This document shows, in pieces, positions 52,888 to 61,720 of a DNA stretch of 64,000 nucleotides (positions within the stretch are counted from its first letter, which is position 1; each line of letters begins with the position of its first letter). The stretch is from Nostoc sp. MG11 (GTDB lineage Bacteria; Cyanobacteriota; Cyanobacteriia; Cyanobacteriales; Nostocaceae). The notes beneath the pieces were generated by a model. The model did no database searches and had not been told where the DNA came from. It was given only the letters and a program-made list of their open reading frames with translations. A program made the translations under genes and the position numbers. Where the stretch lies: assembly GCF_014904695.1 (NCBI RefSeq), contig NZ_JACXXN010000006.1, positions 285,562 to 349,561 of the forward strand, in the 5' to 3' direction.

Positions 52888-53118
52888 ATGGAACTAACAA
52901 TTGACAACGTCGAAACAGTCTTAGATGAAATGCGCCCTTATCTCATGTCTGATGGTGGCAATGTGGAACTCGTAGAACTTGACGGTCCTGTGGTCAAACT
53001 ACGATTGCAAGGTGCCTGTGGTTCTTGCCCTAGCTCCGCAATGACCCTAAGAATGGGCATTGAGCGCCGCCTGAAGGAATTGATTCCCGAAATTGCAGAA
53101 ATCGAGCAAGTAATTTAG
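52888..53118 (+). CDS. Nfu-type Fe-S cluster scaffold protein
   Basis: A 76-residue protein comprising only the NifU C-terminal domain. The cluster-binding CxxC is Cys44 and Cys47 in [14 protein letters not shown]. As a free-standing Nfu it carries a [4Fe-4S] cluster for photosystem I and other proteins in cyanobacteria. The upstream 190 bp have no obvious operator. Full-length motifs are intact. Confidence 0.93.
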   Translation: MELTIDNVETVLDEMRPYLMSDGGNVELVELDGPVVKLRLQGACGSCPSSAMTLRMGIERRLKELIPEIAEIEQVI

Positions 53119-53204
53119 GGACTGGGGAGTGTGGGGAGGAGTAGAAGGGCAGAGGAGCAGGAAGGCGGAGGGGCAGAGGAGCAGTGGAGCAAAGGAGTAA
53201 GAGA

Positions 53205-53252
53205 ATAATTCTTTCCCTTTTCCCTTTTCCCTTTTCCCTTTTCCCTTTTTCC
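53205..53252. repeat. Tandem TTCCCTT repeat
   Basis: About five copies of the 7-bp unit CCCTTTT in series, preceded by a GGAGGGGCAGAGGAGCAG-type purine tract. Same STRR-like class as the other heptamers. Confidence 0.7.
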
Positions 53253-53319
53253 CATACCTAATTCCCCATGCCCAATTCCTCATGTCCAATTCCCCATGCC
53301 TTAACCCCAATCACTATCT

Positions 53320-55554
53320 ATGTCCCATCCCTTACACGTCGCTTTTATTTGGCATCAACATCAGCCGTTGTACAAATCTCCTGGCAGCGGCGTTTCGCTA
53401 TCTCCTAGTCAGCAGTACCGCCTGCCTTGGGTACGGTTGCATGGTACTAAGGATTATCTAGATTTGGTATTACTCTTAGAGCGGTATCCGAAGTTACACC
53501 AAACAGTCAATCTAGTACCCTCGCTGATATTGCAACTTGAAGATTATATTGCTGGCACTGCTTTTGACCCTTACCTCACAGCCAGCCTGACACCAACTGA
53601 GCAACTAACTCAGCAACAGCGGGAATTCATTATCGAACACTTTTTTGATGCCAATCACCACACCCTGATTGACCCTCATCCCCGCTATGCCCAGTTGTAC
53701 GAGCAAAGGCAGGAAAAGGGGCCAGCTTGGTGTTTGGCAAATTGGGAATTGCCAGATTATAGTGATTTGCTAGCTTGGCACAATTTGGCATGGATCGATC
53801 CGTTATTTTGGGATGACCCGGAAATTGCGGCTTGGTTAAAGCAGGGTCGAAATTTTACTTTAAGCGATCGCCAGCGCATCTATTCCAAACAACGCGAAAT
53901 TCTCAGTCGCATCATCCCCCAACACCGGAAAATGCAGGAAGCGGGGCAATTGGAAGTTACGACTACGCCCTACACTCACCCGATTTTGCCCTTACTCGCT
54001 GATACAAACTCCGGTCGGGTAGCAGTGCCAAATATGACTCTACCTGAGTATCGGTTTCAGTGGGCAGAAGATATCCCCCGCCACTTACAGAAAGCTTGGA
54101 ACCTATATAAAGACCGTTTTGGACAAATACCTCGTGGCTTGTGGCCTTCAGAACAGTCAGTAAGCCCGGAGATACTTCCATATATTATTAATCAAGGATT
54201 TAAGTGGATTTGCTCAGATGAAGCTGTTTTGGGATGGACACTGAAACACTTTTTCCACCGGGATGGGGCGGGGAACGTGGAGCAACCAGAATTGCTATAC
54301 CAACCATACCGCCTGCAAACCCCAGCAGGTGATTTGGCGATTGTGTTTCGTGACCATAGATTATCGGATTTGATTGGCTTTACTTACAGCGCCATGCCCG
54401 CAAAACAGGCAGCAGCGGACTTGGTGGGACACCTACAAGCGATCGCTAGAATGCAAAGAGACAGCCAAAGCGAACAACCTTGGTTAGTTACCATCGCTTT
54501 AGATGGAGAAAATTGCTGGGAATTTTATCCCCAAGATGGCAAACCTTTCCTAGAAGCTTTATATCAAACATTAAGCAACGAACCCCACCTCAAACTCGTT
54601 ACTGTCTCCGAATTTCTCGAACAATTTCCCGCCACAGCAACCATCCCCGGTGAACAACTACATAGCGGTTCTTGGGTAGATGGCAGCTTTACTACTTGGA
54701 TAGGCGACCCCGCCAAAAATCGGGCTTGGGACTATCTGACACAAGCCAGAAACCTGTTAGCGAATCATCCCGAAGCCACAGAAGACAATAACCCCGAAGC
54801 GTGGGAAGCTTTATATGCCGCAGAGGGTTCCGACTGGTTCTGGTGGTTTGGTGAAGGACATTCATCAAATCAGGATGCCATCTTTGACCAATTGTTTCGA
54901 GAACACTTGTTTGGCATTTACAAGGCGTTAAATGAACCCATACCTTCACATATTCGCCAACCAGTAGAGGTACACCAAGCACGCGCAGACCACCGCCCAG
55001 AAGGGTTTATTCACCCCGTCATCGATGGCAAAGGTGATGAACAGGACTGGGACAAAGCTGGACGCATAGAAATAGGCGGGGCGCGGGGGACAATGCACAA
55101 CAGCAGTGTCATCCAGCGACTTTGGTATGGCGTGGATCACCTAAATTTCTATTTGCGGTTGGACTTTAAAAGTGGCGTTGCGCCAGGGGGAGATTTGCCA
55201 GCAGAATTAAATTTGCTGTGGTTCTATCCCGACAAGACAATGGTCAACAGCCCGGTTCCTTTGGCAGACGTGCCGGATGCAGCTCCACTTAATTACCTTT
55301 TCCACCATCTTCTAGAAATTAATTTGCTGACGCAATCAATTCAGTTTCGGGAAGCTGGAGAAAATCATCAATGGCATCCCCGTGCTAGTCGTGCTCAAGT
55401 AGCTTTAAATAATTGTTTAGAGTTAGCAGTACCGTGGGCAGATTTGCAAGTTCCGCCAGATTATCCTCTACGCCTGATTTTGGTGCTGGCGGATGAGGGG
55501 CGTTTTTGCAATTATTTGCCAGAAAATGCTTTGATTCCGATTGAAGTGCCTTAA
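53320..55554 (+). CDS. GH57-family alpha-glucan hydrolase
   Basis: A 744-residue GH57 enzyme. The N-terminal block VAFIWHQHQPLYKSPGSG carries the GH57 motif 1 (HQHQP), then GLWPSEQSVSPE with the nucleophile-region motif, WICSDEAVLGW, and the block TIALDGENCWEFYPQDG with a catalytic Asp/Glu region. The C-terminal part is a beta-rich domain (HPVIDGKGDEQDWDKAG). It may hydrolyse or transfer alpha-glucans; a related group includes amylopullulanase and 4-alpha-glucanotransferase, and by eye I cannot choose among them. Confidence 0.88.
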   Translation: MSHPLHVAFIWHQHQPLYKSPGSGVSLSPSQQYRLPWVRLHGTKDYLDLVLLLERYPKLHQTVNLVPSLILQLEDYIAGTAFDPYLTASLTPTEQLTQQQREFIIEHFFDANHHTLIDPHPRYAQLYEQRQEKGPAWCLANWELPDYSDLLAWHNLAWIDPLFWDDPEIAAWLKQGRNFTLSDRQRIYSKQREILSRIIPQHRKMQEAGQLEVTTTPYTHPILPLLADTNSGRVAVPNMTLPEYRFQWAEDIPRHLQKAWNLYKDRFGQIPRGLWPSEQSVSPEILPYIINQGFKWICSDEAVLGWTLKHFFHRDGAGNVEQPELLYQPYRLQTPAGDLAIVFRDHRLSDLIGFTYSAMPAKQAAADLVGHLQAIARMQRDSQSEQPWLVTIALDGENCWEFYPQDGKPFLEALYQTLSNEPHLKLVTVSEFLEQFPATATIPGEQLHSGSWVDGSFTTWIGDPAKNRAWDYLTQARNLLANHPEATEDNNPEAWEALYAAEGSDWFWWFGEGHSSNQDAIFDQLFREHLFGIYKALNEPIPSHIRQPVEVHQARADHRPEGFIHPVIDGKGDEQDWDKAGRIEIGGARGTMHNSSVIQRLWYGVDHLNFYLRLDFKSGVAPGGDLPAELNLLWFYPDKTMVNSPVPLADVPDAAPLNYLFHHLLEINLLTQSIQFREAGENHQWHPRASRAQVALNNCLELAVPWADLQVPPDYPLRLILVLADEGRFCNYLPENALIPIEVP

Positions 55555-56205
55555 AACTGAGATATTACACCAGTCTCCACAACTGCCTAGGAATGAATTC
55601 CTAGGCTAATAGCTAAAGTCTTCTAAAGAATACTGAGTCAGCATTTGAGTCTACAAAGTTTGGAGTTGGGCTATTGCGCGGAAATTTATTTCCGGGTGGG
55701 ATAGTTGCCTCATTGAGAATAGTGTAATACCAAGCTTATAGGGTGAGCATTGTAATCATTGGTGTCAACTTAACGTAAAAGCCTAGTCTGATAAGCATTT
55801 CAAAGTTTTTCGATGTACAACCTAGACTTGAGATCCCCCCTAACCCACGCCAGTCGCTCCACTTGGGGAGACCCCATCGCATGATTGCGTCTCCCCTTGG
55901 GAGAAGACCGCGCTGGCTCCCCTTTTTAAGGGGGGAATTAGAATCGAATGCCCCCTTTTAAAGGGGGTTGGGGGATCTGAAACTACTGGAAATTGAATGT
56001 TTGAGCTGAAGTTGACACCAATGCATTGTAATGCCCACCCTACTGTCGTCTATTCTGACTTCATAAATTTTAGAATTCTATGTTTTAAATTTTCAATTGC
56101 AGGGTGAAAAAGGTCATGATTTAACAAAGATACAGTAATGCTACTGACACCAAAGAATATTTTTCATAAAATTAAAGACATTGTAGAGTAGCTTTTGTGT
56201 AGCTA
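55555..56205. other. Gap with MITE-like copy 2
   Basis: No gene. The segment includes GAATTCCTAGGCTAATAGC-type sequence near 55592, a TTACTGTAG-free AT-rich part before the kinase gene, and the MITE-like copy at 55831-55979. Confidence 0.5.
55831..55979. mobile_element. MITE-like element, copy 2 (inverted)
   Basis: Reverse-complement relative of 45735-45888: GATCCCCCCTAACCCACGCC at one end and AAGGGGGTTGGGGGATC at the other. It carries an extra 22-bp-scale insertion (CATCGCATGATTGCGTCTCC) and differs in the inner stem, so the copies have evolved separately. Confidence 0.75.
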
Positions 56206-57243
56206 ATGAATCGCCTTTCTTCCAAAATCACGAATCCTGAATCTTCACAGCATCAACTTGGTCAAATGTGTGGTTCCAAACAGCTATTTCGCGATCGCTA
56301 CGAAATACTACGAATTTTGGGTAGAGGTGGTTTTGGTATTACATATTTAGCCAAAAATGCCGTAATACCAGGGAATCCATTGTGTGTAATTAAGCAGCTT
56401 TGTGTGAAAGTGACTAGCCATCAAAGTTGGCAAAGAGCGTGCGATCGCTTTGAAAAAGAAGCAAAAACTTTGGGTCAACTCGGTAGCCATTCTCAAATTC
56501 CCCTGCTTTTAGACTACTTTGAAGACAATGGAGAGTTTTATTTAGTTCAAGAATACGTGCAAGGCTTCACTTTGGCGCAAGAAGTCCGGCGAAATGGGAC
56601 AAAGAATGAAACCGCCGTTAAGCAATTTTTGCAGGAATTATTACCAGTATTGCAGTATCTTCATAAACATCGTGTAATTCATCGGGATATTAAGCCTCAG
56701 AACTTACTGCGCTGTGAGTACGACGGACGGGTAGTACTGATCGATTTTGGTGCAGTGAAAGAGGAATTAGCTGACGCCTGTGAAAACTCAATCCATAAAA
56801 CTGCTTTTATTGGAACTATGGGATTTGCACCACCAGAACAGTTTTCTCTGCGTCCAGTTTATGCCAGTGATATTTATGCACTGGGTATGACTTGTCTTTA
56901 TTTGTTGACGGGCAAAAGCCCTTTAGAATTTGACTATGATGCAGATACAGGTGAAATATGTTGGCAAAAAGAAGTAAATATCAGTAACGATTTTGCCCAG
57001 GTTTTGAGCAAAATGGTGAAAATTCCTTTAGATGAACGTTTTAGGACTGCTGATAATGCGATCGCAGCTTTGAACTGGGAAAGCTATTTGCCGACTTTAA
57101 ATAACTGTTTAACCACACAACACCTCAAAAATCAAACTACAACAACAGAAAATCCTCAAGTATATATTCCTCCTGTGGCAAGAACTGCTAACGCTATTCG
57201 GAAATGGAGAGCAAGACTTAAAGAAACAAAATCACGTAATTAA
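56206..57243 (+). CDS. Hanks-type serine/threonine protein kinase
   Basis: A 345-residue cytoplasmic kinase. The glycine-rich loop is LGRGGFGITYLAKN, the ATP lysine is in VIKQL, the catalytic loop is HRDIKPQNLLR, the magnesium loop is IDFGAVKE, and the APE-equivalent is APPEQFSL. No transmembrane or sensory domain follows. This type is found in filamentous cyanobacteria. It precedes two related kinases that carry WD40 domains, in the same direction. Confidence 0.92.
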   Translation: MNRLSSKITNPESSQHQLGQMCGSKQLFRDRYEILRILGRGGFGITYLAKNAVIPGNPLCVIKQLCVKVTSHQSWQRACDRFEKEAKTLGQLGSHSQIPLLLDYFEDNGEFYLVQEYVQGFTLAQEVRRNGTKNETAVKQFLQELLPVLQYLHKHRVIHRDIKPQNLLRCEYDGRVVLIDFGAVKEELADACENSIHKTAFIGTMGFAPPEQFSLRPVYASDIYALGMTCLYLLTGKSPLEFDYDADTGEICWQKEVNISNDFAQVLSKMVKIPLDERFRTADNAIAALNWESYLPTLNNCLTTQHLKNQTTTTENPQVYIPPVARTANAIRKWRARLKETKSRN

Positions 57244-57723
57244 TACCTTAAGTATTAAATTAACAATTAATTAAGATAGATTCCAAACATCAAAAATAAA
57301 TTTAGTAATAATTTTGACTATATTTAATAGTCAAATATGTTTGAATAATCTGGCTTGACTTAATACTTAGTAGCCCGTTACTTGCTAAAAGATAAGCAAA
57401 ACTACTTGAATAAATAATTTAAAAATATTTTCAATTCAGATTATTATATAATCAAGAAAATAAATAATCTTATGGCTCTCGTAGTTTTCCGAAGCTGAGG
57501 AAGACTTGCTACTATCTACAAACGCTAACTACATTAAGTAGCTCCCAAATCCCCAGAACAGGGTTTTCTACCTACCAGTACGCGAGAGTCAATTATTTTA
57601 AGGGAAAAGCGCAAAGTCTGAGCGGTTCGCGGAGCGTCTCGTAGAGAAGCTTCCTCCCATCAGAACTTTGTAAGAGAGGGGCAAACTTAGCATAAATATT
57701 CATGCAGTCGCGCTTGTCAGATC
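57244..57723. other. Gap between kinase genes
   Basis: 480 bp without a gene. It contains a short hairpin AATCCCCAGAACAGGGTTTT at 57548-57567 and a dispersed-repeat stretch GGAGCGTCTCGTAGAGAAGC near 57634-57653. Confidence 0.5.
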
Positions 57724-59757
57724 ATGATCTGCTGCTTAAATCCCGATTGCCAAAATCCCCTCAATCCCAATGGAAAGAAAATTTGCCAAACTTGTAGCAC
57801 CCCGCTGGTGTCACTTTTGAGAAATCGCTTCCGTGTCATCCGAGTGCTTTCAGATGAGGGGGGATTTGGCAGAACTTATCTATCAGAAGATACAGATAAA
57901 CTAAATGAACACTGCGTTATCAAACAATTAGCGCCTAAATTTCAAGGAACTTGGTCACAAAAAAAGGCAATGGAGTTGTTTGCCGAAGAAGCAAAGCGAC
58001 TACAAGAACTTGGAGTCAATCCCCAAATTCCCACACTATTGGCTTACTTTGAGCAAGACGGCTGTCTGTATTTAGTGCAACAGTTTATCAATGGGCAGAA
58101 TTTATTAAAGGAATTGCAGCAACGTAAAGGATATACTGCTAAGGAAGTTCAGGCAATTTTATTAGATTTATTGCCTATACTCAAATTTATCCATGATCGC
58201 GGCGTCATTCATCGAGACATCAAGCCAGAAAATATTATCCGGCGTAAAAGTGATGGGAGATTAAACCTGATTGATTTTGGCTCCTCAAAGCAATTTACAG
58301 CTAGAGTTCAGAATAAAGTTGGCACATCAATCGGCTCACATGGATATTCTCCAATTGAACAAATTAGAGATGGCAAAGCTTATCCAGCCAGTGATTTATT
58401 TGGTTTAGGAGCTACCTGCTTTCATCTGCTAACAGGAATTTCTCCCTTTCAATTGTGGATGGAAAATGGCTATGCCTGGGTAGGAAATTGGCGGCAATAT
58501 TTGCGAACTCCATTGAGTACTGAGTTAGAAATTGTTCTGGAAAAGCTTTTGAAAAAAGATATCCAAGAACGCTATCAATCAGCCGATGAAGTAATTAAAG
58601 ACTTGACTTACAAACAACCACTGGCACTACCACCAGCTGGTCAATTGACAAGAAAAATCCCACCAACACAAGCACCAGATTTACCAATAAAATATACCTT
58701 ACTCAAAAGTTTAGTTTTAGTAAGCGCTTTCATTTTATTATTCGGATTTAGCGAAACTTGGTATCAGCAATCTCGCCGGATTTACGCCAGTTTGTCTGCT
58801 AGGTTGAATCAGCACAATCATAGACCAGACCGTGAGGGAGTTTTGGGGCAAACACCAAAAACTACTTTGAGAAATATTACCTTATCTCACACTATTAAAG
58901 GTCATGAAAACTCGGTTTCATCTGTTGCCATCAGCCCAGATGGACAGATAATTGCTAGCAGTGGCGATCGCACAATCAAACTGTGGAATTTAGCAACCGG
59001 AAAGCAAATCTCTTCACTCAACGGGAATTCCCAGCAAGTAAATATTGTAGCCTTTAGCCCAGATGGCAAAACCTTGGTTAGCAGTAGTGATGACAACACC
59101 ATCAAAGTCTGGAATTTAGCAAGCGGACAACAAATCCGTAATTTGATTGGACATTCCGACTCTGTTCATGCTCTAGCAATTAGCCCAGACGGCAGAACCC
59201 TGGTTAGTGGTAGTGATGATAACAACATCAAAGTCTGGAATCTGGCAACTGGACGACAAATCCGTACTTTGCCAGGACATACATTCTGGGTGCGGTCTGT
59301 CGCCATCAGCCCAGATGGTGCAACCCTTGTCAGTGGCAGTTTTGACAAGACCATCAAACTATGGAATATGGGCAATGGAAACCCAATTCGCACACTGATG
59401 GGAAATGCTCAAACAGTGACAGCTGTAGCCATTAGCCCAGATGGTGCAACTTTTGCTAGTGGTAGTCGCGATCGCACAATCAAACTTTGGAATTTAGCAA
59501 CAGGCGAGGAAATTCTAACATTAGTTGGACATCGCAACACAGTTACATCTGTAGCCATTAGCCCAGATGGCAAAATTCTTGCTAGTGGTAGTCGCGATCG
59601 CACAATCAGACTTTGGAATTTAGCAACAGGCGAGGAAATTGTCAAATTGGCGGGGCGTAGCAACACAATCACATCTGTAACCTTCAGTCCCGATGGTAAG
59701 ACCCTTGTCAGCAGTAGTGAGGATAATACTATTAAGATTTGGCGATTGTCTCAGTGA
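57724..59757 (+). CDS. Zinc-ribbon/kinase/WD40 fusion protein
   Basis: A 677-residue signalling protein. The N-terminal zinc ribbon has CCLNPDCQNPLNPNG and CQTC; the kinase (about residues 38-300) has the DEGGFGRTYLSED loop, HRDIKPENIIRR and IDFGSSKQ; one membrane helix (LLKSLVLVSAFILLFGFSE) follows; and the C-terminal region holds seven WD40 units, each with the SPDG and (K/R)LWNL signatures, enough for one propeller outside the membrane. Two neighbouring units (59451-59520 and 59577-59646) are almost identical in DNA. It shares domain order with the protein at 61721. Confidence 0.93.
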   Translation: MICCLNPDCQNPLNPNGKKICQTCSTPLVSLLRNRFRVIRVLSDEGGFGRTYLSEDTDKLNEHCVIKQLAPKFQGTWSQKKAMELFAEEAKRLQELGVNPQIPTLLAYFEQDGCLYLVQQFINGQNLLKELQQRKGYTAKEVQAILLDLLPILKFIHDRGVIHRDIKPENIIRRKSDGRLNLIDFGSSKQFTARVQNKVGTSIGSHGYSPIEQIRDGKAYPASDLFGLGATCFHLLTGISPFQLWMENGYAWVGNWRQYLRTPLSTELEIVLEKLLKKDIQERYQSADEVIKDLTYKQPLALPPAGQLTRKIPPTQAPDLPIKYTLLKSLVLVSAFILLFGFSETWYQQSRRIYASLSARLNQHNHRPDREGVLGQTPKTTLRNITLSHTIKGHENSVSSVAISPDGQIIASSGDRTIKLWNLATGKQISSLNGNSQQVNIVAFSPDGKTLVSSSDDNTIKVWNLASGQQIRNLIGHSDSVHALAISPDGRTLVSGSDDNNIKVWNLATGRQIRTLPGHTFWVRSVAISPDGATLVSGSFDKTIKLWNMGNGNPIRTLMGNAQTVTAVAISPDGATFASGSRDRTIKLWNLATGEEILTLVGHRNTVTSVAISPDGKILASGSRDRTIRLWNLATGEEIVKLAGRSNTITSVTFSPDGKTLVSSSEDNTIKIWRLSQ

Positions 59758-59943
59758 GGGGGAGTGCTGCCGCAATACCTTTCGGTTAAGGGGGAAAGGG
59801 GAAAATTTACTCCTCACCCTTTAACCTAACGGAGTTCAAAGGTGGATTAATGAGTATCAAAGACTCGTTAATGGAGTTCTGAGTCTTATTTATATACAGC
59901 AGATTTCAGGTAAATGAAGTACATAAATAAAACCCGAAACCCT

Positions 59944-59992
59944 GTAGAGACGTTGCATTGCAACGTCTCTACAATGCATTGCAACGTCTCTA
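59944..59992. repeat. Tandem palindrome GTAGAGACGTTGCA
   Basis: GTAGAGACGTTGCA/TGCAACGTCTCTAC forms a perfect palindrome, followed by another copy of the right arm. It ends two bases before the PPC gene stop. A further copy lies at 38174-38202 before the peroxiredoxin gene. Cyanobacterial genomes are known to contain many copies of this motif. Confidence 0.7.
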
Positions 59993-59993
59993 C

Positions 59994-61481
59994 TCAGAAA
60001 ATAGTCAATCGATATGTACCGCGTTCCCGTGGGTTATTTGAAGTGACAACTATATAGTAAGTGTCATCTTCAGGTAACTTAACTCTGTCAATGAGAGCGC
60101 TGTACATTCCATCTTTGTCATTATTAGCTGCGATTCTCTGACCTTGAGAATTTAGCAAAACTATATAAGGCGTAAACTCCTCATTGATACTGTCTGCACG
60201 AATGCTCACAAGCTGATTTTTTTTACCTTGAAACTGAGAAACATTGTAAGGGCTGCCATTTTGTTTGAGAGTTGAGCTTTGGGCAGTCAGTTCGCCTGCT
60301 TCGTCTAGAGCATAGCTGGCTCTATCATTCCGCAGAGCCAGACTATAGCGACCGATATCTTTGGGATTGCGACTAGTTACTGCGATCGTGTAAGTACCTT
60401 TAACAGGCAATCGAGCAAATATAAATGCATCTCTAATTGTACTGTTTGCCCCCACACTACCTCTTTTTAAGACAACTTTATTATTTGGGTCGAGCAGAAA
60501 CATGAAGGGTTGTAAACTCAAGTTGCTTGTACGGCGTTGATCTTTACTACCACCAAGCCTGATTTGGAGCAGTTGGTTTTCTCTACCTTCAAACTGGTAG
60601 AAATGAAAATACCTGCCTTTAGACTGGTAATCACCTTTAGACAGGATACCAAAAGCGATATCTACAAAGTTTATCTCTTTGATAGGAAGAGTGCTAGATA
60701 AGGGAACAGGCGAAACCTCACGAGTTGGATTGCTATTTCTACCTGGGTTAGTAACTGGCTTACGACCTCCCTGTTGTAGAGGAACAGAGCCGCCTTGTGT
60801 CGGTTGGGGTATTGGTCTGGAAGGTCTTGGAGTAGAGCCGCCTTGTGTCGGTTGGGGTATTGGTCTGGAAGGTCTGGGAGTAGAGCCGCCTTGTGTCGGC
60901 TGAGGTATTGGTCTGGAAGGTCTTGGAGTAGAGCCGCCTTGTGTCGGTTGGGGTATTGGTCTGGAAGGTCTGGGAGTAGAGCCGCCTTGTGTCGGTTGGG
61001 GTATTGGTTTGGAAGGTCTGGGAGCAGAGTCGCCTTGAGTTGGCTGAGGTGTTGGTTGAGAAGGTGCGGGAGTAGAACCACCTTGAGTTGGCTGAGGCGT
61101 TGGTTGAGAAGGTCTGGGAGCAGAGTCGCCTTGTGTCGGTTGAGAAGGTACGGGAGTAGAACCGCCTTGAGTTGGCTGAGGTGTTGGTTGAGAATCTACT
61201 GGTGTGGGGGCTACATTCTCAGGTATTGGTGAATCAATAGGTTGGCTGGGTTGTGGAGATACAGACGGTTGAGAAACAGGGATTTGCTCAATTCCTTGTT
61301 GTACCGCTTCTGGTTGTCTCTCATCTGGTGTTTTGGCAAGTCGAAATTTTCCAGAATCTTCTGGGATTTTTAAAGCATTTATAGGCAGGGCGTAACTTGC
61401 AATTAACAAACTACTACTTAGAAAAAAAATTAAAGCAAAGTCAAATCTAAAACAATATCTGATGTTGCTTTTGCCTGCCAT
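59994..61481 (-). CDS. Secreted proline-rich protein with two PPC domains
   Basis: A 495-residue exported protein. The N-terminus has a signal peptide-like FDFALIFFLSSSLLIASYAL. Residues 60-265 are low complexity (Pro, Gln, Thr, Ser) with repeats such as QPTQGGSTPRPSRPIP. Two pre-peptidase C-terminal (PPC) beta-sandwich domains follow: FHFYQFEGRENQLLQIRLGG and the block ending FIFARLPVKGTYTIAVTSRNP, then QFQGKKNQLVSIRADS ending in DDTYYIVVTSNNPRERGTYRL. No protease domain is present, so it may be a surface or matrix protein. It lies between and antisense to two kinase-WD40 genes. Confidence 0.85.
   Translation of the reverse strand: MAGKSNIRYCFRFDFALIFFLSSSLLIASYALPINALKIPEDSGKFRLAKTPDERQPEAVQQGIEQIPVSQPSVSPQPSQPIDSPIPENVAPTPVDSQPTPQPTQGGSTPVPSQPTQGDSAPRPSQPTPQPTQGGSTPAPSQPTPQPTQGDSAPRPSKPIPQPTQGGSTPRPSRPIPQPTQGGSTPRPSRPIPQPTQGGSTPRPSRPIPQPTQGGSTPRPSRPIPQPTQGGSVPLQQGGRKPVTNPGRNSNPTREVSPVPLSSTLPIKEINFVDIAFGILSKGDYQSKGRYFHFYQFEGRENQLLQIRLGGSKDQRRTSNLSLQPFMFLLDPNNKVVLKRGSVGANSTIRDAFIFARLPVKGTYTIAVTSRNPKDIGRYSLALRNDRASYALDEAGELTAQSSTLKQNGSPYNVSQFQGKKNQLVSIRADSINEEFTPYIVLLNSQGQRIAANNDKDGMYSALIDRVKLPEDDTYYIVVTSNNPRERGTYRLTIF
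60790..61200. repeat. 48-bp coding tandem repeats
   Basis: Five nearly identical 48-bp units from 60790 (CCGCCTTGTGTCGGTTGGGG at each start), then more diverged and one truncated unit up to about 61200. Each encodes a 16-residue Pro/Gln/Ser-rich module of the PPC protein. The five-copy block is much more alike than the others, which indicates recent expansion. Confidence 0.8.
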
Positions 61482-61720
61482 AATTTCACTCCTCCTTGTT
61501 ATAAATTTAAATTATTAAGAGTGGGTAGCTCATGCACAGTAATACAAATTCAGCAGCTAAGATGCTGCTAGCCATAAATTAGAAAACAATTCCGTTTTTA
61601 ATTTTAAATTGCTTAGTTACCTATAAATTGCTACCTTAATGCAAAATCATCCTGGCAACTGCATAGCAAAAATATACGTCATGAATTAACATATACACAA
61701 ACTGCAAATGGATTCCCAGT

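Noticed and set aside
60679..61232. Open frames on the + strand rich in Cys, Trp and Arg (for example MCRLGYWSGRSW repeats)
   Set aside because: They are antisense readings of the 48-bp repeats in the PPC gene; period and content follow the repeat only.
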